Assembly (NCBI RefSeq): GCF_000179595.2
Contig: NZ_JH556659.1
Coordinates: forward strand, 477,016 to 541,015
Reading direction: 5' to 3'
Origin: Acetivibrio cellulolyticus CD2
GTDB taxonomy: Bacteria; Bacillota; Clostridia; Acetivibrionales; Acetivibrionaceae
Length of the DNA: 64,000 nt
This document shows, piece by piece, positions 54,330-62,248 of the stretch. Made by a program: the position numbers and the translations under genes. Positions within the stretch are counted from its first letter, which is position 1. Every line of letters begins with the position of its first letter. Below the pieces are notes generated by a model, which saw only the letters and a program-made list of their open reading frames with translations, ran no database searches and was not told where the DNA came from.

Positions 54330-54406
54330 AAAAATGCGTTAGATTTAAAATATAGTGATAAACAGATAAGATTAGAACGAATATAATTTTGAATGGGGAG
54401 AATGCT

Positions 54407-55702
54407 ATGGAAAACTATAATTTGGATATAAGGAATATATTGGAAGTTATATTCAGAACTACAAAGAAAAGAGGTAATATTCTTGCAGATAGCTATCTGA
54501 TTAAAGATCCTTCAATTATCTCAAAATGGAAGAACTCCAAAACACAGCCTACAAATGAAGACATTATAAAAATAGTTGAGTTTGCATATGAAGAGTCAAC
54601 AGAAACTCAGCGTAAAATAATGAGAAACGAGATTACGAACTTGATTAATAACTCTTACCTAAAGGGTGTGATTAGAAGTTCATTGATAAGTATAGAGGAT
54701 TTTAAAGAGTTTTTATCAGAGGTTTTAAAATTAGTTACAGTTGTACTGGGGAAAGAAGCTCATTATGAAGAAATTGGTGATGGTAGTTTAGAAATTAATG
54801 AGTCTAATGGAATTGAGGGCATTGCGAAGAATACGATTGAGATGGAAACGATAACAGCTTTTTCAGAAGGTATTGAAGGAAAGTATTCTGGAGTTATAGA
54901 GTTCAATATGTCTTTGTCAAAGGATAGAGGGGAAAGGTATGTTGGAAGGTTAGAAAAAGATGTTAAAAATAAAAGTGATAATGATATAAATAAGGAGAAT
55001 ATGCCACGGAAATTGCAAAAGAAGCTAAAAGCTTCAGTTGTATTCGGAACACTTTTAGTTGTTGTTTCAGCCTTTTTGGCAGTAAATGCTGCAACAAATG
55101 GTCAGCCTGAGAATCAAAAAGCGGCAGTATCGGGTGAAAACACTTATAATGAGCAGAAAAATGCAGAAATTACTCCCAGGCAGTCGCAAAAGCCAAAAGA
55201 TAAAGCCAGCGATAACTCTCAAGCGAGCGATGCAGCTACGAACCCTAAAAATACGGGCAATCCGGCTTTAGAATCCAAAATCGATATAAATGATGTTGGT
55301 AGTAAAATAAGTTCTGAAGTAATTGCTGAACCAAAGGTTAATCATGAACAAGATAAAAATGAAGATATATGCAGTTCCCAAAAAAGTAACGTAACAGAAG
55401 GGAAGGAATCAAGAGAAACAAAAAACGACACGACTGTAAACGATTTGACTGCAAACGATTCGACTGCAAACGATTCGACTACAAACAATACAACTACAAA
55501 CAACACAAACACAAATAACACAACCACGAACAATACAACCACGAACAATACAACCACGAACAATACAACTACAAACAACACAGACAATTCCACCAACAAT
55601 ACCTATAATACAAACAACACAATAACAGATGGGGATGTCATTATATTTGGGGATCATAATAAAGTGGGTAAGGGAAATAATATTTCTATCAATATTGAGT
55701 AA
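54407..55702 (+). CDS. Membrane-spanning HTH protein with Thr/Asn pentapeptide-repeat tail
   Basis: A 431-residue protein. ATG at 54407 follows GGGGAG. The cytoplasmic N-terminus contains an XRE-like helix-turn-helix (about residues 22-60, DPSIISKWKNSKTQPTNEDI), then a region of unknown fold. One membrane helix lies at about 209-228 after the basic run RKLQKKLK, so the C-terminus is outside. The outer part is low complexity and includes about ten pentapeptide units of type (N/D)-T-T-T-N (about 341-390), coded by a 15-base tandem repeat. The last 22 residues (DVIIFGDHNKVGKGNNISIN and two more) repeat the Gly/Asn motif of both flanking proteins. It looks like a one-component membrane regulator; I know no named family. 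Confidence 0.8.
   Translation: MENYNLDIRNILEVIFRTTKKRGNILADSYLIKDPSIISKWKNSKTQPTNEDIIKIVEFAYEESTETQRKIMRNEITNLINNSYLKGVIRSSLISIEDFKEFLSEVLKLVTVVLGKEAHYEEIGDGSLEINESNGIEGIAKNTIEMETITAFSEGIEGKYSGVIEFNMSLSKDRGERYVGRLEKDVKNKSDNDINKENMPRKLQKKLKASVVFGTLLVVVSAFLAVNAATNGQPENQKAAVSGENTYNEQKNAEITPRQSQKPKDKASDNSQASDAATNPKNTGNPALESKIDINDVGSKISSEVIAEPKVNHEQDKNEDICSSQKSNVTEGKESRETKNDTTVNDLTANDSTANDSTTNNTTTNNTNTNNTTTNNTTTNNTTTNNTTTNNTDNSTNNTYNTNNTITDGDVIIFGDHNKVGKGNNISINIE
55427..55591 (+). repeat. 15-bp tandem repeat (minisatellite) in a coding region
   Basis: Eleven consecutive 15-base units of the type AATACAACCACGAAC run through this region, and two adjacent copies at 55532-55561 are identical. The first units read GAT instead of AAT and the last is degenerate. 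Each encodes five residues, (N/D)-(S/T)-T-(T/A)-N. The pattern invites copy-number change without frameshift. Confidence 0.9.
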
Positions 55703-55767
55703 ATATATTGTTATCCCGAACTGTGCGTATCTAATTTATTCTAATGCTTTGTGTTGAGGTGGAGATT

Positions 55768-57312
55768 ATGAAAAGTAAAGCATTGGGAGCATTTTTGATT
55801 GCAATAATTATTATAACCTCTTTTTCATGCGTTCTTGCAGAGGATAAAAAACTAATACTGGATAACGGTGGGAATTCATTAAATGCTCCGCAAATAGTAA
55901 TAGACAAGACTGTATATGTTTCAGCAGTACCGGCGTTGGAGTTTCTTGGATGGAATGTGGTGCTAAATTCTTTTGAAAGATCTGTTAGCTGTACAAAGGA
56001 TAAGAGTCAGCTCATTTTTAAAGCAGGTAGTACTGAAGTAAGTCTGGACAGTAAAACTATAATACTTGACAAGCCTGTAGCTATTTCGGATGGTATTATT
56101 TATGTACCGAGCAAGTTTATAGCCAGGGAGTTTGGAGTACAAATCAGGTGGAAGAACAAAGAAAACCTCATAATCTTATCAGAGTATGATGAAGATAATG
56201 TATATATTGAGGGAGAAGGAAATATAGTTATAGCTGGGAACGGTATCATTGTGAATGTTTTTGAGCCTTACACAACCGATACGATATATGACATGCTTGG
56301 TTATGCAGACAGGCTTCTGAAAAAGAATGATGCTGAGGAAGCTATTGAGAGTTACAGGGACATTCTTGAGAACATAACTTCTGATGACAATCCCGAATTA
56401 TATGAGCATGTATTAATTAATATTAGTAATGCATATTGTCTTATGGCTGAAATGAAAGATGTCAAGAAAAATATAACATTTGCAATTGATCATTATGAAA
56501 AGGCACTTGAACTTTATAAAGCAGAAAATGTTTTTGACAGTAATGCTTCTGTTCTAAACAATCTTGGAAATGCTTACAGGGTTTTATATGAGATTACTGG
56601 TGACAGAAAAGATTTGGACAGGTCTGCAGATTTAATAAATCAGGCATTAAAAACTTATGATGGAAAAGGTTTTTGGCTTGATAATGCGTTAGTTAATTAT
56701 AATTTAGGTTTGACATATCATGACCTTGGGTTAAAGGACGAAGCTTGTAAAAGCTTGAATGAAGCAATTCTTTTATACAAGAAAGCTCTGGACCTATATA
56801 CATTAGAAGCTGATTCTTACACTTGTGCAATGATACATTATAACTTAGGGAACATCTATACAATAATTTCTGAGACTGAAGATCCGGAAATGAACCTTAA
56901 AGGGTCGATAGCAGCTTATGAAGAAGCGTTAAAAGCATGGAGTGTGGAAAGTTATCCCCGAAATTATGCTAAAGTACATAAGCGCATAGGAGAGGCATAT
57001 AGGAGAATGTATAGGATTAATGGGGGCATTGAAAGCCTAAAACTTGCCATGACTGAGTATCAGGAGAGTTTAAGGCTGTTCTCTTTAAGAAAGTACCCGG
57101 TAGATTTTGCAAAAACTTATACAGATATAGGCGATATGTATTTAGAGTTATCCTACTTTGAAGATGATTATAAAATGCTGTTTGAAGCTATTACTTCGTA
57201 TCATAAGGCACTAAAAGTTTTTGGGCCTGTTGATTACCCTGTTTATTGTGAATATATTGGAGGGAAATTAGCTCAGGTTTATAGAATTTTGATAATGAAA
57301 ATGATGTTATGA
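55768..57312 (+). CDS. Secreted stalk-domain and TPR protein
   Basis: A 514-residue exported protein. ATG at 55768 follows GAGGTGGAG. A signal peptide (about 1-24; FSC-VLA could be read as a poor lipobox) is followed by a divergent stalk domain (about 28-140), a Gly/Asn motif (residues 145-164, VYIEGEGNIVIAGNGIIVNV), and about seven TPR-like units (about 172-510) with NNLGNAYRVLYE and NLGNIYTIISE. The architecture matches the protein at 51525 with fewer repeats. It begins 65 bases after the membrane HTH gene and is probably co-transcribed with it. An extracytoplasmic scaffold or sensor role is inferred only. Confidence 0.85.
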   Translation: MKSKALGAFLIAIIIITSFSCVLAEDKKLILDNGGNSLNAPQIVIDKTVYVSAVPALEFLGWNVVLNSFERSVSCTKDKSQLIFKAGSTEVSLDSKTIILDKPVAISDGIIYVPSKFIAREFGVQIRWKNKENLIILSEYDEDNVYIEGEGNIVIAGNGIIVNVFEPYTTDTIYDMLGYADRLLKKNDAEEAIESYRDILENITSDDNPELYEHVLINISNAYCLMAEMKDVKKNITFAIDHYEKALELYKAENVFDSNASVLNNLGNAYRVLYEITGDRKDLDRSADLINQALKTYDGKGFWLDNALVNYNLGLTYHDLGLKDEACKSLNEAILLYKKALDLYTLEADSYTCAMIHYNLGNIYTIISETEDPEMNLKGSIAAYEEALKAWSVESYPRNYAKVHKRIGEAYRRMYRINGGIESLKLAMTEYQESLRLFSLRKYPVDFAKTYTDIGDMYLELSYFEDDYKMLFEAITSYHKALKVFGPVDYPVYCEYIGGKLAQVYRILIMKMML

Positions 57313-57386
57313 GAATTTTGTGTGTTGCGAAAGAATGAATACTGTTGTATCATTTATATAAACTAAATGATTTAAAGGTGATGTAT

Positions 57387-58682
57387 ATGGATATTAAGGA
57401 AGTTGCATATCTTGCAAAGAAGGCATCGATTAAGCTCGCAGCAGCTGATACTGAACTTAAAAATAAATCCTTGAATGAAATTGCAAGGCTGATTGAATTA
57501 CGAAAGGAAGAAATCTTCAAAGCAAACCAGGAAGATATTCAAAGGAGTGAAAAAGAAAACCTTGCTTCTCCACTATTAAAGAGGCTTAAGTTTGACGACA
57601 ACAAATTATCCGAAGTTATTAGTGGGATAAAAAGCTTGATTGAGCTTCCAGATCCAGTTGGAAAAACAATTGCTTCATCTGAACTGGATGAAGGGCTGGA
57701 GCTTTATAGAGTGAGCTGTCCTATTGGTGTAATAGGGGTGATATTTGAATCAAGACCTGATGCTTTGGTTCAGATATCAACGTTGTGCTTGAAAAGCGGT
57801 AATTCTGTGCTTTTAAAGGGTGGAAGAGAAGCTATAAATACTAACAAAGTACTAGCTGAGATAATTAGGGATGCTTCAGAAAGTGTAGGCATTCCATCAG
57901 GCTGGATACAGCTTCTTGAAACAAGAGATGATGTAAATGAAATGCTCAAAATGGATGAGTATATAGATCTGATAATTCCTAGAGGCTCTAATGAGTTTGT
58001 CAGATATATTATGGAGAATTCCAATATTGCTGTTTTAGGTCACGCAGATGGTATATGCCACTGTTATGTTGATGCTGGAGCAGACGTTAAAATGGCTGTC
58101 GGAATTGTTGTTGATTCCAAAACCCAATATGTAGCAGTATGTAATGCCACTGAGACTTTACTTGTGCATAAGGATGCAGCAAAAGAGTTTCTACCTATCC
58201 TAAAGGCTGAGATGCAAAAAAAGAACGTTGAACTTGTTGGCTGTGATAGAACAAGAGCTATAATAGATGTGCCTGCTGCAACTGAAGAAGATTGGAAAAC
58301 CGAATACCTTGACTATAAATTGTCGATAAAGGTTGTAGATAGTGCAGAAGAAGCAATAGATCATATAAATACTTACGGTTCAGGGCATACCGATTCAATT
58401 ATATCAAGCAATAAAGAGAACGTTGAATTGTTTATGAACCTTGTTGATTCTGGAAATGTATTCTGGAACTGTTCTACACGTTTTAGTGATGGCTTCAGGT
58501 ATGGTTTTGGCGCAGAGGTAGGAATAAGTACAAATAAGATACATGCAAGAGGACCGGTCGGATTGGATGGTCTGTTGATATACAAATACAAGCTTGTAGG
58601 AAATGGACACATCGTTGCTGATTATGCCAGCAAAGCAAGAAACTTTACGCACAAGAAGATTGATAAGGATTTTAAATTGTAA
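57387..58682 (+). CDS. proA: Gamma-glutamyl phosphate reductase
   Basis: A 431-residue enzyme of normal length. ATG at 57387 follows AAAGGTG by six bases. Family motifs are present: SCPIGVIGVIFESRPDALVQ, LKGGREA, the catalytic-Cys region VAVCNATETLLVHK, and the C-terminal STRFSDGFRYGFGAEVGIST. It reduces gamma-glutamyl phosphate to glutamate semialdehyde with NADPH in proline synthesis. The partner proB is not in the window. It lies 74 bases after the stalk-TPR gene and is followed by its own terminator. Confidence 0.96.
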   Translation: MDIKEVAYLAKKASIKLAAADTELKNKSLNEIARLIELRKEEIFKANQEDIQRSEKENLASPLLKRLKFDDNKLSEVISGIKSLIELPDPVGKTIASSELDEGLELYRVSCPIGVIGVIFESRPDALVQISTLCLKSGNSVLLKGGREAINTNKVLAEIIRDASESVGIPSGWIQLLETRDDVNEMLKMDEYIDLIIPRGSNEFVRYIMENSNIAVLGHADGICHCYVDAGADVKMAVGIVVDSKTQYVAVCNATETLLVHKDAAKEFLPILKAEMQKKNVELVGCDRTRAIIDVPAATEEDWKTEYLDYKLSIKVVDSAEEAIDHINTYGSGHTDSIISSNKENVELFMNLVDSGNVFWNCSTRFSDGFRYGFGAEVGISTNKIHARGPVGLDGLLIYKYKLVGNGHIVADYASKARNFTHKKIDKDFKL

Positions 58683-58715
58683 TTTGATAAGGTTATACAA
58701 AGAATAAATATGAGT

Positions 58716-58768
58716 GGGAGCGTTGAAAACTACTTTAATGTAGGAAGCAATGCTCCCTTGTTTTGTTT
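58716..58768 (+). terminator. Terminator after proA
   Basis: GGGAGCGTTG pairs with CAATGCTCCC (one G-T pair) around a 22-base loop, followed by a T-rich run, 33 bases after the stop. Confidence 0.85.
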
Positions 58769-58812
58769 AGAAATGAAGAAATTTGATAGTCCTAAGTCCT
58801 AAATCAATAAAC

Positions 58813-58868
58813 ATTCAAGAAATATTCAAGTTTTGTTCAAGCCACTAAGTGAGAATTTGTTTTATAGT
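58813..58868 (+). promoter_or_regulatory. Three 11-bp-spaced direct repeats and a candidate -10 box before the subtilase gene
   Basis: ATTCAAG at 58813, ATTCAAG at 58824 and GTTCAAG at 58835 are each exactly 11 bases apart, so they lie on one face of the helix. They end just upstream of the expected -35 position of a promoter with TATAGT at 58863-58868. Such spacing is typical of OmpR/PhoB-type response-regulator sites. No regulator gene is adjacent. Confidence 0.55.
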
Positions 58869-58936
58869 AATATCTCAGGTATTATACAATCAGAGTTACA
58901 GTCGAAAGCAAGTACCTGACTGTGGGGCTAGAGTTT

Positions 58937-60583
58937 ATGCTGGATATCGCAATTATTGATGATGGAATAAATGAAGGACTATATTGTTTAAATAGTCTAA
59001 AATATAATATAGAAATTACTCAGAACCTTGAGATAATAACTAGAGACGGATATGATAAGTATTCTTCAAGTCATGCCACAATATGTGCAGCAATAATAAA
59101 AAAGTTTGCTCCTGAGGCATCGATTAGCAGCGTTAAGATTCTGAATGATAAGAGAAGGTGTCTATGTAAACAGCTAATAAAAGCAATAGAGTGGTGTATT
59201 GCGAAAACAGTGAAAATAGTTAATTTAAGTTTAGGGACTATTTATTTTGATGATTACCCAGAATTGCTTAAGATTATTAACTATGCCGCTAAAGAAGGGG
59301 TAATTATTATTGCGGCGTGCAGTAACCAACGTGTAATGACTTACCCATCAAGTTGTACTAACGTAATAGGTGTAAAAACAGATTTTACGTACAAACTCAA
59401 AGGAGAAGGATACATTTATAACTTTTATCCGTATGACGGTATTGATATTACAAGCTGCAGTGTATTTGATCTGGTAAAATATAATGGAGGAGTATCTCGC
59501 AGTGATTTATGCAACAGTTATGCTACTCCATTTATTACTGCAAAGGTATATGAAATTGTAAAAGGAAATCCGTATATTACTGTTGATGGCGTTAAGGCAA
59601 AGCTTATTGATGGGTCAGTGAATAGAAAGGATAAAACTGAACAGTCACACTTAATTAAAAATGTAGATTGGGTAGAAAAGGCTCTTTTGATTAATCTTAA
59701 TAATCTTACAATCCAACTTCCTAAATATAATCATAATTATAAAATAGTTGATCAAATCAATTTAAAATGTGATTGTTATTGTAGTGCTATAAAAAACATA
59801 AGAAATTTACTGGATGAAACCAAAAGAATTATTGTGGAATTTGATACGGTTATTTTAAATGCTAATAATTTTGCTTGTGTACATGAAAAGTGTGCGAGTG
59901 AGGATTTATTAAACGAGATAATTAGTAGAGGTAAAAATGTGGTTTATCTTGATGATAATGAAATAAATAAAGAGCTGAAGCTTTCTGGTATAAGTGAAAA
60001 AACAAAGATTTGGCATCCATCTATATTTAATTATTTAGACAACCCTGCTACAAGGAGTATGGGTATTCCATTAATCTGTGTGAATGACTTTATGGGTGAT
60101 AAGCTTATGGAGTTACTAGATGAGCTTGGTAAGAAGTTTAGAAATGATAAATATAACGTAGTACTAGCAAGTGATACATGTATTGGAAACTTATTTGGAA
60201 TAAATTATTCACCGCTTTTTAACCGATCAAAGTTTAACAAATACGATCCTGCCAGACTTCAAACATTGTGTGGATTATACAATCCTGATGTAATTATTTA
60301 TGGGATCAATGCAATTTCCAAAGATTTCGATTATTTTAAATATAAAAATAGCTCTTTTGAAGTAGATATAGAAATTGTTATAACTGAGAATTATGACGAA
60401 ATCAACAAGTTTATAAACTTTTGTTGGGACAAAAACAGTCAATTAGCACTGCTAATACCTGAAAAATCGTTTAGGGATAAAGAATTATGCACCAATAAAA
60501 ATATTACAATTTTTGATTTATGTAGCAAATCCTTTATAAATGACCTATATAAATATATAATTAGCTTTTATAATGATAATTAA
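58937..60583 (+). CDS. Fusion: subtilase (S8) protease plus peptide-maturation-like domain
   Basis: A 548-residue cytoplasmic protein without signal peptide. Residues about 1-220 are a compact subtilase domain with Asp 8 (AIIDDGI), His 46 (SSHATICAAII), the oxyanion Asn 130 (ACSNQ) and Ser 194 in NSYATPF, which replaces the usual GTSMAAP. Residues about 255-548 resemble, from memory, the TIGR04066 (PMCN) peptide-maturation proteins: a strand GIPLICVNDFMGDKL, then a Rossmann-like half and NPDVIIYGINAIS. Those proteins and subtilases occur near CLI_3235-type peptide precursors, but no precursor or radical SAM gene is visible here. ATG 58937 is preferred to GTG 58922; the GGGG site is modest. 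Confidence 0.75.
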   Translation: MLDIAIIDDGINEGLYCLNSLKYNIEITQNLEIITRDGYDKYSSSHATICAAIIKKFAPEASISSVKILNDKRRCLCKQLIKAIEWCIAKTVKIVNLSLGTIYFDDYPELLKIINYAAKEGVIIIAACSNQRVMTYPSSCTNVIGVKTDFTYKLKGEGYIYNFYPYDGIDITSCSVFDLVKYNGGVSRSDLCNSYATPFITAKVYEIVKGNPYITVDGVKAKLIDGSVNRKDKTEQSHLIKNVDWVEKALLINLNNLTIQLPKYNHNYKIVDQINLKCDCYCSAIKNIRNLLDETKRIIVEFDTVILNANNFACVHEKCASEDLLNEIISRGKNVVYLDDNEINKELKLSGISEKTKIWHPSIFNYLDNPATRSMGIPLICVNDFMGDKLMELLDELGKKFRNDKYNVVLASDTCIGNLFGINYSPLFNRSKFNKYDPARLQTLCGLYNPDVIIYGINAISKDFDYFKYKNSSFEVDIEIVITENYDEINKFINFCWDKNSQLALLIPEKSFRDKELCTNKNITIFDLCSKSFINDLYKYIISFYNDN

Positions 60584-60641
60584 ACATTAAAATGTATATT
60601 AAAAATTTTAATTCTAACAGTTAAATTATTTGTAAAAAATA

Positions 60642-60670
60642 TGTTTGATTTTGTTGAAAAGATGTATAAT
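60642..60670 (+). promoter_or_regulatory. Candidate promoter of the dockerin gene
   Basis: TGTTTG (60642-60647) and TATAAT (60665-60670) are separated by 17 bases, 59 bases before the ATG. The ribosome site AAAAGGGGG follows. Confidence 0.5.
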
Positions 60671-60729
60671 TTTGTTAGGAAGATATATATTACGGGTTTA
60701 GATGTGGTTAATTTAAAAGGGGGATTATA

Positions 60730-61287
60730 ATGAAGAGATTCAATGAAAGACCTTTGTGTTTGGTTTTTGTAGTTGCATTTCTGTTAAACACGTTGATGAT
60801 TAGCTCTGTATCAGCTGCTGGGATTGCCATGCCTGAAGGAAAAGGCGATATTAATGGAGATGGCAAAGCTAACTATTATGACGGTATTATCTTTAAAAGT
60901 GTTTTACTTGGACTGAGAACATTTGCTGATAGCACTGCTCAAGAGCAAGCTGATGTGAATGATGATGGCGATTGCGATTCTAATGACTATGAATACTTTT
61001 TATCACTTGCTCCAGTGAGATCTGTTTGGGGTGATACAAACAACGATGGACAATTAAGTTCGATTGATTTAGGTTACTTCCGGTCATACCTTTTAGGGTT
61101 TGAAATACCAGTTGAGCCGATTTTCCGTAAGGAATATATATGGGATGTTAATGTTGACGGTAAAATTGACAGCATAGACTTTGCATATATAAGAGGTTTT
61201 ATTTTAGGTACAATCATAAAGTTACCTATAGAAGACTATGTAAGAAGCCCAATAATAGATCCAGTAACAGGTCCAATATTAAATTAA
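60730..61287 (+). CDS. Secreted protein made only of two dockerin-type domains
   Basis: A 185-residue protein with a signal peptide (about 1-29, SVSAAG) and four calcium-binding dockerin-type repeats. The first pair is GDINGDGKANYYDGIIFKS and ADVNDDGDCDSNDYEYF; the second is GDTNNDGQLSSIDLGYFRS and WDVNVDGKIDSIDFAYIRG. Each repeat has the Asp/Asn ligand loop; the second pair fits type I dockerins best, while the second repeat of the first pair is shortened. No catalytic or carbohydrate-binding domain is present, so it may be an adaptor or competitor on cohesin scaffolds. It has its own promoter and terminator. Confidence 0.88.
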   Translation: MKRFNERPLCLVFVVAFLLNTLMISSVSAAGIAMPEGKGDINGDGKANYYDGIIFKSVLLGLRTFADSTAQEQADVNDDGDCDSNDYEYFLSLAPVRSVWGDTNNDGQLSSIDLGYFRSYLLGFEIPVEPIFRKEYIWDVNVDGKIDSIDFAYIRGFILGTIIKLPIEDYVRSPIIDPVTGPILN

Positions 61288-61330
61288 ACAAATAATAAAA
61301 GACTAAACCTGTATATATTCATCTCTTAAT

Positions 61331-61359
61331 GGAAAGGGCAAAAAATCTCGCCCTTTTCC
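61331..61359 (+). terminator. Terminator after the dockerin gene
   Basis: GGAAAGGGC pairs with GCCCTTTTCC (one bulged T) around a ten-base loop; the T4 lies inside the distal arm. It is 44 bases after the stop. Confidence 0.7.
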
Positions 61360-61437
61360 TATGTTTGCAAATAACATGAATCATAATATAGTATATATAG
61401 ATTGTTGAAATTAATATAAAATTTGAAAGGGTTGATA

Positions 61438-62193
61438 ATGATGAAAATAGCTGAAGGCTTAGAAATACTTGAAATACCAGCGGTTCTTATGAATGGGCCG
61501 GGTGTTATTCATCCTTCTCTTATTTGGGATAATGATGAAGTAGTACTAATAGATGCAGGGCTTACACATCAAACTCACCAATTTCGTGAAGCTATTGAGA
61601 AAGCCGGTGTACAATTTGAACGTTTGAGCAAAATAATTATCACTCATGCCGACGCTGATCATGTCGGTGGCTTAGCTGGCATTTTGAAAGAATCAACTCA
61701 AAAAATCACAGTATTTGCACATGAAAAAGAAAAACCATATATTGAGGCTGAAGTTTTACCGCTTCGATTAGAACAAATGGATGCTCAGGCAGCTGCATTG
61801 CAGGGGGAGTTGGGGCAGCAGATGAAAAAACTGTGTGATGCTCTTAGGGCCAATTACAAAATGTTAAAAGCAAACGTTGATGTGACTGTAGACGACGGAC
61901 AGGTACTTCCTTATTGCGGTGGAATTACAGTTATCTATACTCCGGGGCACACATTCGGGCATATCTGTATTTACCATCACAAGAGCAAAACCCTTATAGC
62001 AGGAGATGCTTTCAATGTTGAAAATGGGGAACTGGTATATGCACCAGCGTTTACTCTTTTTGACAAAGACAAGTATAATGAGTCTATAAAAAAGCTTACC
62101 AAGTATGACATCGAAACGGTAATTTGCTATCATGGCGGAGTTTATAGGGATAATCCCAATGAACGTATTGCCGTATTAGCAGGGGAACAGTAG
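61438..62193 (+). CDS. Metallo-beta-lactamase-fold hydrolase
   Basis: A 251-residue cytoplasmic protein. ATG at 61438 follows AAAGGG; a second ATG is directly after it. The metal-site motif THADADHVGG (His 70, Asp 72, Asp 74, His 75), then YTPGHTFGHICIYH and LIAGDAF supply the remaining ligands of a two-metal site, and the last ligand is in CYHGG. The family includes glyoxalase II-like and lactonase enzymes; the substrate is unknown. It is a single gene. Confidence 0.88.
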   Translation: MMKIAEGLEILEIPAVLMNGPGVIHPSLIWDNDEVVLIDAGLTHQTHQFREAIEKAGVQFERLSKIIITHADADHVGGLAGILKESTQKITVFAHEKEKPYIEAEVLPLRLEQMDAQAAALQGELGQQMKKLCDALRANYKMLKANVDVTVDDGQVLPYCGGITVIYTPGHTFGHICIYHHKSKTLIAGDAFNVENGELVYAPAFTLFDKDKYNESIKKLTKYDIETVICYHGGVYRDNPNERIAVLAGEQ

Positions 62194-62215
62194 AGTTTTA
62201 AGTGCAAATTATTTG

Positions 62216-62248
62216 AACTGTCCTATGAGGTTTGAGGGGCAGTTTTTT
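62216..62248 (+). terminator. Terminator between convergent genes
   Basis: AACTG and CCT pair with AGG and CAGTT across a small internal loop, and six T follow on the + strand. It serves the hydrolase gene ending at 62193 and reaches into the 3' end of the convergent alpha/beta hydrolase gene. Confidence 0.6.
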
